Shown here in pieces: positions 6,972-16,396 of a stretch of 64,000 bases of DNA. Source of the stretch: Streptomyces sp. NWU339 (GTDB lineage Bacteria; Actinomycetota; Actinomycetes; Streptomycetales; Streptomycetaceae); the NCBI RefSeq assembly GCF_003143855.1, contig NZ_QFRK01000028.1, positions 44 to 64,043 of the forward strand. Reading direction: 5' to 3'. Position 1 is the stretch's first letter; every line of letters begins with the position of its first letter. Position numbers and translations under genes: made by a program. The notes under the pieces are model-generated. The model saw nothing but the letters and a program-made list of their open reading frames with translations. It did not search any database and was not told where the DNA came from.

Positions 6972-9900
6972 GTGCAGGGACGTTTCAAGAGGGATGGCAG
7001 CGCTTCGGCGGAGCCGGAGCAGCACGGCGGGACTGGCCCCAGGGCCGTCGGCTCCTCGCCCCAGCACGCCCAGAACCAGGGCCCGGCCGCGAACGGTGAA
7101 GGCGGCGAACGACCCGGCCGCCCCGGAGCCACGCCCGCGGGACCGGCGGGCACTCCCCCCGTTCCGCCGAAGCCCCCGGAGGGTCCCGACGGCCCGGGAC
7201 CGCGCGTTGCCCTGCGCAACTGGCGCATCTCCACCCGTCTGGTGTCGCTGCTCGCGCTCCCGGTGGTCGCGGCCACCTCGCTGGGCGCCCTGCGTATCAA
7301 CCAGTCGATGGACGACATCCAGCAGCTCGACAACATGAAGCTGCTGACGGACATCACCCAGGAGGCCACCGAGCTCGCCGCCGCGCTCCAGGAGGAGCGC
7401 GACCAGTCGGCCGGCCCACTGGCGCACGGCGGCAAGGCCACCGACTTCGGGGTCAAGGGCCACCGCGAGAAGACCGACCGCGCTCGGAAGAACTTCCTCG
7501 ACAGCTCCGAGGAGATCAACAACGCCAGCCGGGACGGCAACCTCAAGGGCATCCGCGACAACCTGGTCCAGCTCGCCGGCGACCTGGGCGACCTCGAGAA
7601 GATCCGCAACACGGCCTATGTGTCGGAGGACAACTCCACCCAGACCGTCGAGGGGTACCACCGTCTGATCGAGAACCTGATCGACCTCTCCCAGGACATG
7701 GCCGAGGCGACCAGCAACCCCGAGATGATCCAGCGCACCCGCGCCCTGGCCTCCTTCTCCTCCGCCAAGGAGTACGCGTCGATCCAGCGCGCGGTCCTCG
7801 CAGCGGCGCTGCCCGCCGGTAACACCACCCACGGTGACCTCTCCGAGAACGACCGGCTCTACGCCGAGTCGGCGCTGGAGAGCCAGAAGTCCGAGCTGCG
7901 CAGCTTCAAGAGCATCTACGGCGAGGACGAGGCCACCGAGCTGCTGCTGCCCATCGAGGACGGCAACGCCGTCATCAAGGCCACCGACAAGTACGCGGGC
8001 CGTGCCCTGGTGTCGGCCGACGGCCTGGGGTCCATGGCCAAGCGGTCCTACCGGGACTGGCTGGACGACAGCTCCACCAAGATCCAGCAGATGAAGAACG
8101 TCGAGCACAGGCTGCTCGAGGAGATGGAACAAAAGGCCCGTGAGCTGCGCGCCGCCACCGAGCGGGACGCGATCATCTCCGGTGCGTTGATCCTGATCGT
8201 GCTCGGTGTGTCGCTGGTCGGTGCCTTCGTCGTGGCCCGCTCCATGATCCGCTCGCTGCGCCGGCTCGAGGACACCGCGACCAAGGTCGCCCAGGAACGC
8301 CTGCCCGAGCTGGTCAAGCAGCTGTCCGAGTCCGACCCGCAGGACGTCGACACGTCCGTGGAGTCGGTCGGTGTGCACTCCCGGGACGAGATCGGCCGGG
8401 TGGCCGCGGCCTTCGACGACGTGCACCGCGAGGCGGTCCGCCTCGCCGCCGAGCAGGCCCTGCTGCGGGGCAACGTCAACGCGATGTTCACCAACCTCTC
8501 GCGCCGCTCCCAGGGCCTGATCCAGCGCCAGCTGTCGCTGATCTCCGAACTGGAGTCCCGCGAGGCCGACCCGGACCAGCTGTCCTCGCTGTTCAAGCTG
8601 GACCACCTGGCCACGCGTATGCGCCGGAACGGTGAGAACCTGCTCGTCCTCGCGGGTGAGGAGCCCGGCCGACGGTGGACCCGCCCGGTCCCGCTGGTCG
8701 ACGTGCTGCGTGCCGCCGCGTCCGAGGTGGAGCAGTACGAGCGCATCGAGCTGACCGCCGTGCCGACCACCGAAGTGGCCGGCCGCGTCGTCAACGACCT
8801 CGTGCACCTGCTCGCCGAGCTGCTGGAGAACGCGACCTCGTTCTCCTCCCCGCAGACCAAGGTCAAGGTCACCGGTCACGCGCTGCCCGACGGCCGGGTG
8901 CTGATCGAGATCCACGACACCGGTATCGGTCTGTCGCCGGAGGACCTGGCGGCGATCAACGAGCGGCTCGCCTCGCCGCCCACCGTGGACGTCTCCGTCT
9001 CCCGCCGCATGGGTCTGTTCGTGGTCGGCCGGCTGTCGCAGCGGCACGGCATCCGCATCCAGCTGCGCCCGTCCGACTCCGGTGGTACGACCGCGCTGGT
9101 CATGCTGCCCGTCGATGTCGCCCAGGGCGGCAAGAAGCCCCAGGGCAAGCCCGGTCAGCCGGGTGCCGGCGGTCCCGCCGCCGCGCAGGCCGCGGCCGGT
9201 GCGGCGGCGGCGCGGCGGTCCGCCGGTGGCGGTCAGTCCGGCGCCGGTGCCCTCGGTGGCGGCGCGCCCGGTGGTGGCAGGCTCGCCGCCGGTCAGGGTC
9301 CGCGGGCCGCGCTGCCCGGACGGGACGGCCAGGGCCGGCCGGGTGCCCCGGGCGGGGCACGTGGCCCGCAGGGTCAGCCGGGCAGGTCTTCGGCGCCGTC
9401 GCTGTTCGAGCAGGGCGGTCCTCCCTCCGCGCAGGGCCAGGGCCGTCCGGCCCCCGCGGGCGCGGGTGCCGGCTACGGCGGTCAGGCTCCGGGCGCCCCG
9501 CAGGGGCTGCAGTCCCCGGGGCAGGGCGGAGCACAGGGTCAAGGCGGATCGCAGGGCCAGGACCTGTTCGGCGGCCGGGGTTCCGTGCCGCCGCAGCGGG
9601 GCACCGGCAACGCCGAGCGCGGCCGTCGTCCGCAGCTGCCGCCGCGCGGTGGTCCGCGCGCCGAGCTGCCCGGCGGCGACCAGCAGCCGCGGGTGCCCAG
9701 CTGGAGCGACGAGAACGCCCAGCCTCCGGTGCCCCGGGCCCCGCTGGACGCCCCGCGCGGGCACGAGGAACCGGACGTCTCCCGGACGAGCTCCATGCCG
9801 CGGTTCGACGACCGCCAGGGCCCCGGCGCGACGGCCGAGATGCCCCGCTTCGACGACCGGCAGAACCCCGGCTCGCCCGCCTCCTACGGCGCCCCCGGTG

Positions 9901-10808
9901 CCGGCGCTCCGCAGAACACCGGCCAGTACGGCCGGCCCGACGCGAACAACGCCCAGTTCGTCCGCGGCGACATCTACGGCGCTCCCTCGGACCAGTACAA
10001 CGGACAGAACCCGTCCGACACCGACCAGTTCGCCGCCCCACAGGGCTACGACAGCGGCTCGGCCGGCCGGTACCCGGCTCCGGAGCGGAACGGCGGCGCT
10101 CCCGCGCGGCACGCTCTCCCGGAGCGCCCGAACCTCGCGGACCCGGCCTCCACCGGCCAGTTCGAGCGTCCGCAGCCGAACGGACCGCGTGGAGGGGCGG
10201 GCCCCGACTTCGGCGCCCAGCGTCCCGCGGCTCCGCAGCAGCAGCCGGGCCACGGGCCCGCGCCGCAGCGGCCCGCCCCTCAGCGGCCCGGCGACGGTCG
10301 CGCGCCGGGCGACGCCTGGGCACTGCCGCCGGCGTCCGGCCCCGGTGACGGGCGCACCCCCCTCTACGACACCCTGGAGACCAACTGGTTCCACGGTGCC
10401 CGGGAACAGGAGCAGGGCAATCCCCCGGCTCCGGCCCAGCGGCCGCAACAGCAGCAGCCGCAGCAGCAACCTCAGCAGCCGCAGGGGCCCACCGGCCCGC
10501 AGCGGGCCGTCACCTCCACCTGGCGCAGCTCGCCCAACGACGAGCTGGTCCGGCAGGCCGAACGCGTCCGGCAGCCGGCCGCGGGCGGCGTCACCACCTC
10601 CGGCCTTCCGCGCCGGGTGCCCAAGGCGAACCTCGTCCCGGGCACGGCTCAGGAGCAGACCCACCAGAGTGGTCCGCAGGTCTCACGCGCGCCCGACGAC
10701 GTGCGTGGACGGCTGACCAATCTCCGTCGGGGTATCGCACAGGGTCGTCAGGCCGGCTCCACCCAGACCGGTAGCTTCCCTCGACCCACTCACCAGCAGG
10801 AGCGTTAG
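6972..10808 (+). CDS. cvnA1: Conservon protein CvnA, histidine kinase-like sensor (first copy)
   Basis: This 1278-residue membrane protein is the sensor component of a conservon. After a Pro/Gly-rich cytoplasmic start come one membrane helix (about residues 90-108), an extracytoplasmic helical sensing domain (about 109-400), a second helix (about 402-422) and a HAMP-like linker. A kinase core follows, with KLDHLATRMRRNGENLL, the N-box HLLAELLENATSF (about 612) and the G-box DTGIGLSPEDL (about 648). The last 550 residues are low-complexity Pro/Gln/Gly sequence ending in motifs shared with cvnA2 (TSGLPRRVPKANLV). Family knowledge: CvnA ATPase activity and interaction with CvnB are reported; a response regulator is not part of the cluster. 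I start at GTG 6972 because AGAGGTTG lies upstream exactly as in cvnA2; GTG 6921 is an alternative. The stop is followed directly by cvnB1. Confidence 0.93.
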   Translation: MQGRFKRDGSASAEPEQHGGTGPRAVGSSPQHAQNQGPAANGEGGERPGRPGATPAGPAGTPPVPPKPPEGPDGPGPRVALRNWRISTRLVSLLALPVVAATSLGALRINQSMDDIQQLDNMKLLTDITQEATELAAALQEERDQSAGPLAHGGKATDFGVKGHREKTDRARKNFLDSSEEINNASRDGNLKGIRDNLVQLAGDLGDLEKIRNTAYVSEDNSTQTVEGYHRLIENLIDLSQDMAEATSNPEMIQRTRALASFSSAKEYASIQRAVLAAALPAGNTTHGDLSENDRLYAESALESQKSELRSFKSIYGEDEATELLLPIEDGNAVIKATDKYAGRALVSADGLGSMAKRSYRDWLDDSSTKIQQMKNVEHRLLEEMEQKARELRAATERDAIISGALILIVLGVSLVGAFVVARSMIRSLRRLEDTATKVAQERLPELVKQLSESDPQDVDTSVESVGVHSRDEIGRVAAAFDDVHREAVRLAAEQALLRGNVNAMFTNLSRRSQGLIQRQLSLISELESREADPDQLSSLFKLDHLATRMRRNGENLLVLAGEEPGRRWTRPVPLVDVLRAAASEVEQYERIELTAVPTTEVAGRVVNDLVHLLAELLENATSFSSPQTKVKVTGHALPDGRVLIEIHDTGIGLSPEDLAAINERLASPPTVDVSVSRRMGLFVVGRLSQRHGIRIQLRPSDSGGTTALVMLPVDVAQGGKKPQGKPGQPGAGGPAAAQAAAGAAAARRSAGGGQSGAGALGGGAPGGGRLAAGQGPRAALPGRDGQGRPGAPGGARGPQGQPGRSSAPSLFEQGGPPSAQGQGRPAPAGAGAGYGGQAPGAPQGLQSPGQGGAQGQGGSQGQDLFGGRGSVPPQRGTGNAERGRRPQLPPRGGPRAELPGGDQQPRVPSWSDENAQPPVPRAPLDAPRGHEEPDVSRTSSMPRFDDRQGPGATAEMPRFDDRQNPGSPASYGAPGAGAPQNTGQYGRPDANNAQFVRGDIYGAPSDQYNGQNPSDTDQFAAPQGYDSGSAGRYPAPERNGGAPARHALPERPNLADPASTGQFERPQPNGPRGGAGPDFGAQRPAAPQQQPGHGPAPQRPAPQRPGDGRAPGDAWALPPASGPGDGRTPLYDTLETNWFHGAREQEQGNPPAPAQRPQQQQPQQQPQQPQGPTGPQRAVTSTWRSSPNDELVRQAERVRQPAAGGVTTSGLPRRVPKANLVPGTAQEQTHQSGPQVSRAPDDVRGRLTNLRRGIAQGRQAGSTQTGSFPRPTHQQER

Positions 10809-11231
10809 TTGAGCCCGATGAGCCAGGCGGCACAGAACCTCAACTGGTTGATCACCAACTTCGTGGACAACACCCCCGGGGTGTCCCACACCGTCGTCGT
10901 GTCCGCCGACGGCCTCCTCCTGGCGCTCTCCGAGGGCTTCCCGCGCGATCGCGCGGACCAGCTCGCGGCCGTGGCCTCGGGACTGACCTCCCTGACGGCC
11001 GGCGCCTCCCGCATCTTCGAAGGCGGCAACGTCGCACAGACGGTCGTCGAGATGGAGCGGGGCTTCCTCTTCCTCATGTCCGTCTCGGACGGCTCGTCGC
11101 TGGCCGTCCTCGCGCACCCCGAGTGCGACATCGGCCTCGTCGGCTACGAGATGGCGCTCCTGGTCGACCGTGCGGGGGCGGTCCTCACCCCGGACCTGCG
11201 CGCCGAGCTACAGGGAAGTCTGCTCCACTGA
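10809..11231 (+). CDS. cvnB1: Roadblock/LC7-domain protein CvnB (first copy)
   Basis: This 140-residue protein has the roadblock/LC7 (MglB-like) fold and spans almost its whole length from AQNLNWLITNFVDNTPGVSHTVV to ELQGSLLH. In conservons it binds CvnA and is thought to act on the GTPase CvnD as MglB does on MglA. The start is the rare codon TTG at 10809, immediately after the TAG of cvnA1, with GGAG 6 bases upstream. The paralogue at 15880 begins at the same place with GTG and the same MSPMSQAAQNL sequence, which decides the start. ATG 10818 is less well spaced. Translational coupling to cvnA1 is likely. Confidence 0.93.
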   Translation: MSPMSQAAQNLNWLITNFVDNTPGVSHTVVVSADGLLLALSEGFPRDRADQLAAVASGLTSLTAGASRIFEGGNVAQTVVEMERGFLFLMSVSDGSSLAVLAHPECDIGLVGYEMALLVDRAGAVLTPDLRAELQGSLLH

Positions 11232-11342
11232 CCGGCCCCGACACCACCCGTCTCACCAAATCACCGTCCGGCCGCCACAATCCCCCCACCGGCCTCGTCA
11301 GACGGCTTGACTGACCGACTTGCTGTCCCGTCCGGAGGACCC

Positions 11343-11738
11343 ATGACCCCGCCCACCGCCTCTCATGATCCGTACGCGGAGCCGTACGAGGACGAGGGCG
11401 ACCAGCCACTGGTACGTCCGTATGCGATGACCGGTGGCCGGACCAGGCCCCGCTATCAGCTGGCCATCGAGGCACTGATCAGTACGACGGCCGACCCGGC
11501 AGCGCTCATGGGGCTCCTCCCGGAGCACCAGCGCATCTGCCATCTGTGCCGTGAGGTGAAGTCGGTCGCCGAGGTGTCGGCGCTTTTGAACATGCCGCTG
11601 GGCGTGGCCCGGATCCTGGTGGCGGACCTCGCGGAGGCGGGTCTCGTCGCCGTTCACCAGCCGGGCGGCGACGAGAACACCGGCGCACCGGACGTGACAC
11701 TGCTCGAAAGGGTGCTCAGTGGACTTCGCAACCTCTAG
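11343..11738 (+). CDS. cvnC1: DUF742 protein CvnC (first copy)
   Basis: This 131-residue DUF742 protein is the third conservon component. It opens with a polar, acidic stretch and then the family block PLVRPYAMTGGRTRPRYQLA. A CxxC pair in RICHLCREVKSVAE follows, then a winged-helix-like region with EVSALLNMPLGVARILVADL. Its biochemical role is unknown; the family occurs with roadblock proteins and small GTPases. The start ATG 11343 has an excellent ribosome site (GGAGGACCC before it). The 3' end overlaps cvnD1 by 20 bases, so the two are translationally coupled. Confidence 0.92.
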   Translation: MTPPTASHDPYAEPYEDEGDQPLVRPYAMTGGRTRPRYQLAIEALISTTADPAALMGLLPEHQRICHLCREVKSVAEVSALLNMPLGVARILVADLAEAGLVAVHQPGGDENTGAPDVTLLERVLSGLRNL

Positions 11739-12309
11739 CGGCGAGGCGGTCTCCGAGAGCCGCGCCACCACTTCCGCGAAGATCGTGGTGGCGGGCGGTT
11801 TCGGCGTGGGCAAGACCACGTTCGTCGGCGCCGTCTCGGAGATCAACCCGCTGCGCACCGAGGCCGTCATGACGTCTGCTTCGGCGGGCATCGACGACCT
11901 GACCCACACCGGGGACAAGACCACCACCACGGTGGCCATGGACTTCGGCCGCATCACCCTGGACCAGGACCTGATCCTGTACCTCTTCGGTACACCCGGC
12001 CAGGACCGCTTCTGGTTCATGTGGGACGATCTCGTCCGCGGCGCCATCGGCGCGGTCGTGCTGGTGGACACCCGCCGGCTGGCCGACTGCTTCCCCGCGG
12101 TCGACTACTTCGAGAACAGCGGCCTGCCGTTCGTGGTCGCCCTCAACGGCTTCGACGGACAGCAGCCGTACCAGCCGGAGGAAGTACGCGAAGCGCTGCA
12201 GATCGGTCCCGACACCCCGATCATCACCACCGACGCCCGGCACCGCTCGGACGCCAAGAGCGCGCTGATCACCCTGGTCGAGCACGCCCTCATGGCGCGT
12301 CTCCGGTAG
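11719..12309 (+). CDS. cvnD1: Ras-like small GTPase CvnD (first copy)
   Basis: This 196-residue MglA/Ras-like GTPase is the output switch of the conservon. The P-loop is GGFGVGKTTFVG (about residues 26-37) and the G3 region reads LFGTPGQDRFWFMWDD. The G4 motif is degenerate (ALNGFDG instead of NKxD), as I recall for this family. The C-terminus ends DAKSALITLVEHALMARLR without a lipidation signal. The start is GTG 11719 inside the end of cvnC1. A roughly 290-bp stretch (11765-12054) is almost identical in DNA to the second copy, in contrast to its flanks, which suggests recent gene conversion. Confidence 0.93.
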   Translation: MDFATSSGEAVSESRATTSAKIVVAGGFGVGKTTFVGAVSEINPLRTEAVMTSASAGIDDLTHTGDKTTTTVAMDFGRITLDQDLILYLFGTPGQDRFWFMWDDLVRGAIGAVVLVDTRRLADCFPAVDYFENSGLPFVVALNGFDGQQPYQPEEVREALQIGPDTPIITTDARHRSDAKSALITLVEHALMARLR

Positions 12310-12353
12310 TCAACGCCATAGCTGCATACGGCAGTTGCCGTAGATGTTCCGGC

Positions 12354-12381
12354 GCCGGCTGTGTCCTTGGACACGGCCGGC
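12354..12381 (+). terminator. Hairpin after cvnD1
   Basis: A 13-bp stem (GCCGGCTGTGTCC / GGACACGGCCGGC, one wobble pair) starts 45 bases after the cvnD1 stop, but its 2-base loop is tight and no U-tract follows at once. It is a possible terminator or processing site for the first conservon. Confidence 0.4.
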
Positions 12382-12464
12382 CCCGGTGTTCATAACGTTT
12401 CGGCAGAGGAATCAGGCCATGCCGACACTCGACGCGTTCGGCCAGTTCCCCTATGCGCACGAAG

Positions 12465-12484
12465 GCCCCGCCTTTTGGCGGGGC
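12465..12484 (+). terminator. Terminator-like hairpin between the two conservons
   Basis: A perfect 8-bp stem GCCCCGCC / GGCGGGGC with loop TTTT is followed by TCGCTCCGTTTGACCGTTTT. Its shape fits an intrinsic terminator of the first conservon, which would leave the second with its own promoter in 12485-12683. Confidence 0.55.
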
Positions 12485-12683
12485 TCGCTCCGTTTGACCG
12501 TTTTATCTGCGGCTTACATCACGCCGGAACCCCTCCGTCCGCTGTTTGGAAGAGGACTGGTCGGCATGCTGGAATGCCTGAACTGCCCATTGGTCAAAGA
12601 CGCACTCAGTAGTCGTTGGCATGCCGGGCTCTGAGACACTGCGGCACAACGTTGGTGCCGACCGCCGAGAGGTTGTTGGTCGA

Positions 12684-15600
12684 GTGAGGCGAAGCACGAG
12701 CAGTCCCGAGCCATCGGCCCGGGGCAACTTCACCCCGCCGCCGCGCGCAGCGGCGCCCACCCCCGTGCACGACGCGGAACCGACGGCCCCACCCGCTCCG
12801 AGCGGCGGCCGCTTCTCCCCGCGCAACTGGCGGGTGGCGACCAGGCTGAACGCGATCCTGCTCGTACCCGTGCTGGTCGGCCTGGTCATGGGCGGCTTCC
12901 AGGTGAAGGGCTCGATCGACACCTGGCAGGAGGCCGAGGACGCGGAGAACACCGCGCGCCTGGTGCAGGCCTCCCTCACCTACGCCGACGCCCTCTACCG
13001 CGAGCGGGACCTCACCGCGGCCCCGCTGCTGCAGGGCAAGGGCGAGGACGACCCGGTCGTCGTCAAGGCCCGTGCCGCCACGGACGAGGCGGCCGACGCG
13101 TTCGACGCGGCCGCGCAGAACGTGCCGTCCAAGCCGGGCCTGCAGCGCCGGCTGGACGTGCTGCGCAAGGCCGAGCCCAAGCTCACGGCGCTGCGCGCCG
13201 CCGCGTACACCTCCAAGCTCAAGGGCGTGGAGACCGAAGAGGGCTACGTCGAGGTGGCCAACCCTCTGATGCAGTTCGCCAACGAACTCGGTCTGGGCAC
13301 CGGCAACATCACCAGCTACGGCCGTACGGTCTACGCGATCTCGCTGACCAAGGCGGCGGTGTCGCTGCAGCGGTCCATCGGTACGCACCTGCTGGTGAAG
13401 CCCGGACCCACCGACAGCCAGCTCGCCAGCCAGCGCGTCGCGCTCTCCTCCTACGCCTACCTCGAGGGCATCGCCGTCCAGGAGTACATCGGCGGTGGCA
13501 CCGGGGCCGACGAGGACAAGCTGAATCAGCTCAAGCAGGAGATCAAGGCCGACGGGGCGGAGCAGGCCAAGGAGGCGGCGGCCCAGGATCCGGACTACGT
13601 CCCGCCGCCCTCCGACTCGCGCACGATGGTCTCCGAGGTCGCACGCCTCAACTCCACCGACCCGGCCGCCCGCGCCGAGATAGCCGGCCGCGGCATCACC
13701 GCCGAGAACTGGTGGGCGGTCAACACCCTCAAGTTCGACGGCTACCGCCAGATCGAGTCGGACCTCGCCGACACCGCGGTGGACGAGGCGGCCACCATCG
13801 CCGGCGACGCGCAGCGCGACGCCTTCGTCACCGGCAGCGCCGTCGTGATCGCCCTGCTCGCCGCGTTCATCCTGGCCGGCATGGTGGCCCGCCAGATGAG
13901 CCGCTCCATGCGCAAGCTGCGCCACGCCGCCTTCGGTATCGCCGAGCAGCGGCTGCCGACGCTGGTCGACCAGCTCTCCCGCACCGACCCCGGCCGGGTC
14001 GACACCCGGGTCACCCCGATCCCGATCACCTCCACGGACGAGATCGGCGAGGTCGCCCGCGCCTTCGACCAGGTCCACCGCGAGGCCGTCCGGCTCGCCG
14101 CCGAGCAGGCACTGCTGCGGGGCAACATCAACGCGATCTTCACCAACCTCTCGCGCCGCAACCAGTCCCTGATCGAGGGTCAGCTGACCCTGCTCACCGG
14201 CCTGGAGAACAACGAGGCCGACCCGGACCAGCTGGAGAACCTCTTCAAGCTGGACCACCTGGCCACCCGTATGCGCCGCAACGGCGAGAACCTGCTCGTC
14301 CTCGCCGGCGAGGAGCCCGGCCGCCGCTGGGACCAGCCGGTGCCGCTGGTCGACGTGATCCGCGCCGCCTCCTCCGAGGTGGAGCAGTACGAGCGTGTCG
14401 AGCTGTCCGGTGTCCCCGAGGCCGAGATCCACGGCCGCGCGGTGACCGACCTCGTGCACCTGCTGGCCGAGCTCCTGGAGAACGCCACGACGTTCTCCTC
14501 CCCGCAGACCAAGGTCCGTGTCACCGCGACCCGTCTCCCCGACGGCCGCGTGATGATCGAGATCCACGACAAGGGCATCGGCCTGACCGCCGAGGACTTC
14601 GCGGACATCAACCACAAGCTGGCCAACCCGCCGACCGTGGACGCCGCGATCTCGCAGCGCATGGGTCTGTTCGTGGTCGGCCGGCTGTCCGACCGGCACG
14701 GCATCCGCGTCCAGCTGCGCCCCTCGGGCGAACAGGCCGGTACGACCTCGCTGGTCATGCTGCCGGACGCGATCACCCACGGTGGCGGTGGCGAGGCGCA
14801 GACCGGCCCCGACGAGTTCACCGTCTCCCAGATCATCCCGGAGCAGAACTACCCGGGCGAGGACTTCAGCCAGCAGCAGCCGATGCGCACCGCGGCGGAA
14901 CTCGGCTTCGACGACAGCCGCTACGAGGTCCCGGACGACATCCGCGGCCTGAACCCGGTCGGCCGTTCCCGGATGCGCGAGGAGCGGCGGGCGGCCCTGG
15001 ATCCGCAGAGCCCGCAGCCCGCGCTGTCCGGACCGGAGCAGCCCGGCACCGACGAGTTCGCCGCCCCGCAGGGCTACGACAACGGCCAGGGGTACGACCG
15101 CGACGGACAGGGCTTCGACGGCGGTCCGGCCGGTTACCCGGACCAGCGGCAGCCCGCCGGATACGACCAGCAGGCGTACGGCGACGGGCAGCAGTCCGCG
15201 TACGAGGGACAGCAGCAGCCGACGTACGACGAGTCGTACTACCAGCCGAACGGCGGCTACCCGGACCCCTCCTACGCCGAGCCGGCCCAGGACGACTGGC
15301 CGCAGCAGGGCGGTTACCAGAACGGCTACCCGGCGCAGTACCCCGCGATCGCCCCGGAGCCGGAGCCCGCCCCGGCCCCTGACGCGAGCACGCAGGACAG
15401 CGTAGGCTTCGACCGTCCGGGACCGGCCCCCTCCGCCTCCCACGAACTCACCGACGCCGGACTTCCGCGCCGCGGGTCCACCGCGAGCGGCACCGGCGGA
15501 GCGCGGCGGGCGAACCAGGAGCCGACGGTCCCGGCACCGGCTTCCCCTGCGGCTCCGCAGGGCGACGGCGACAACTGGCGTTCGGCGAACGACGAGCGCT

Positions 15601-15878
15601 GGCAGCAGGCGTCCTCGCTGCGGAAGCCCAAGGCGGGCGGGGTGACCTCATCCGGTCTGCCGCGGCGGGTGCCCAAGGCCAACCTGGTCGAGGGCGCCGC
15701 CGAGACCACCCCTCAGGGAGGCCCCCAGGTCTCCCGCGCCCCGGAAGACATCCGGGGCAGGCTGAGCAACCTGCGGCGCGGCGTCCAACAAGGCCGCAAC
15801 GCAGGCAGTGAAACGAACGGCCAGGCCACTGGGAATCACCGCAGTGGTCCTGACAGCACCTACAACCAGGAGCGTTAG
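12684..15878 (+). CDS. cvnA2: Conservon protein CvnA, histidine kinase-like sensor (second copy)
   Basis: This 1064-residue paralogue of CvnA1 has the same layout: short cytoplasmic start, membrane helix (about 57-75), extracytoplasmic sensor (about 76-378), second helix (about 380-402), HAMP-like linker and a kinase core. The core has the N-box HLLAELLENATTF (about 592) and the G-box DKGIGLTAEDF. The C-terminal tail is low-complexity Gln/Tyr/Pro, with repeats such as GYDNGQGYDRDGQGFDGG. The two sensor domains are clearly different while the kinase cores are very similar, so the copies probably respond to different signals with the same output chemistry. GTG 12684 is chosen because AGAGGTTG lies upstream as in copy one; ATG 12621 is an in-frame alternative. 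The stop is followed by cvnB2 after one base. Confidence 0.93.
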   Translation: MRRSTSSPEPSARGNFTPPPRAAAPTPVHDAEPTAPPAPSGGRFSPRNWRVATRLNAILLVPVLVGLVMGGFQVKGSIDTWQEAEDAENTARLVQASLTYADALYRERDLTAAPLLQGKGEDDPVVVKARAATDEAADAFDAAAQNVPSKPGLQRRLDVLRKAEPKLTALRAAAYTSKLKGVETEEGYVEVANPLMQFANELGLGTGNITSYGRTVYAISLTKAAVSLQRSIGTHLLVKPGPTDSQLASQRVALSSYAYLEGIAVQEYIGGGTGADEDKLNQLKQEIKADGAEQAKEAAAQDPDYVPPPSDSRTMVSEVARLNSTDPAARAEIAGRGITAENWWAVNTLKFDGYRQIESDLADTAVDEAATIAGDAQRDAFVTGSAVVIALLAAFILAGMVARQMSRSMRKLRHAAFGIAEQRLPTLVDQLSRTDPGRVDTRVTPIPITSTDEIGEVARAFDQVHREAVRLAAEQALLRGNINAIFTNLSRRNQSLIEGQLTLLTGLENNEADPDQLENLFKLDHLATRMRRNGENLLVLAGEEPGRRWDQPVPLVDVIRAASSEVEQYERVELSGVPEAEIHGRAVTDLVHLLAELLENATTFSSPQTKVRVTATRLPDGRVMIEIHDKGIGLTAEDFADINHKLANPPTVDAAISQRMGLFVVGRLSDRHGIRVQLRPSGEQAGTTSLVMLPDAITHGGGGEAQTGPDEFTVSQIIPEQNYPGEDFSQQQPMRTAAELGFDDSRYEVPDDIRGLNPVGRSRMREERRAALDPQSPQPALSGPEQPGTDEFAAPQGYDNGQGYDRDGQGFDGGPAGYPDQRQPAGYDQQAYGDGQQSAYEGQQQPTYDESYYQPNGGYPDPSYAEPAQDDWPQQGGYQNGYPAQYPAIAPEPEPAPAPDASTQDSVGFDRPGPAPSASHELTDAGLPRRGSTASGTGGARRANQEPTVPAPASPAAPQGDGDNWRSANDERWQQASSLRKPKAGGVTSSGLPRRVPKANLVEGAAETTPQGGPQVSRAPEDIRGRLSNLRRGVQQGRNAGSETNGQATGNHRSGPDSTYNQER

Positions 15879-15879
15879 T

Positions 15880-16302
15880 GTGAGCCCGATGAGCCAGGCG
15901 GCACAGAACCTGAACTGGTTGATCACCAACTTCGTGGACAACACCCCGGGGGTGTCCCACACGGTGGTGGTCTCCGCCGACGGCCTCCTTCTGGCGATGT
16001 CCGAAGGATTCCCCCGCGACCGCGCGGACCAGCTCGCGGCCGTGGCCTCCGGGCTGACGTCGCTGACGGCAGGCGCCTCCCGGATCTTCGAGGGTGGCAG
16101 CGTGAACCAGACGGTTGTGGAGATGGAGCGGGGATTCCTGTTCATCATGTCCATTTCCGATGGTTCCTCTCTCGCGGTTCTCGCACATCCCGATGCGGAC
16201 ATCGGTCTCATCGGGTACGAGATGGCCCTTCTGGTCGACCGAGCCGGTACGGTCCTGACTCCGGACCTTCGTGCGGAGCTTCAAGGGAGCTTGCTCAACT
16301 GA
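15880..16302 (+). CDS. cvnB2: Roadblock/LC7-domain protein CvnB (second copy)
   Basis: This 140-residue roadblock/LC7 protein is nearly identical to CvnB1, differing at a small number of positions such as NQ for AQ near residue 86 and a final N for H. It should form the same kind of dimer and contact CvnA and CvnD. The start GTG 15880 follows the cvnA2 TAG after one base, with GGAG just before the stop. Because CvnB1 and CvnB2 are so alike while the sensors differ, cross-talk between the two conservons is plausible (inference). Confidence 0.93.
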   Translation: MSPMSQAAQNLNWLITNFVDNTPGVSHTVVVSADGLLLAMSEGFPRDRADQLAAVASGLTSLTAGASRIFEGGSVNQTVVEMERGFLFIMSISDGSSLAVLAHPDADIGLIGYEMALLVDRAGTVLTPDLRAELQGSLLN

Positions 16303-16396
16303 CAGACGGACGGTGCGGTTTGGCGTCCCGTGGCCGTAAGGTTTCGGGACGCGGCTACCACACGATGGGTGCCAGGCACAGTCGGAGGAGGAGAAA

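Noticed and set aside
6969..10664. A frame of more than 1200 codons on the minus strand opposite cvnA1
   Set aside because: Repetitive Arg/Gly/Leu/Val composition, no domain, and full overlap with the recognised CvnA1. It is a shadow of biased codon use. The same applies to 12606-15443 opposite cvnA2.
12419..12634. Possible small plus-strand gene MPTLDAFGQF... between the conservons
   Set aside because: It has a fair ribosome site, but it runs through a terminator hairpin (12465-12484), its composition is not gene-like, and it overlaps the presumed cvnA2 promoter. Without conservation data I do not support it.
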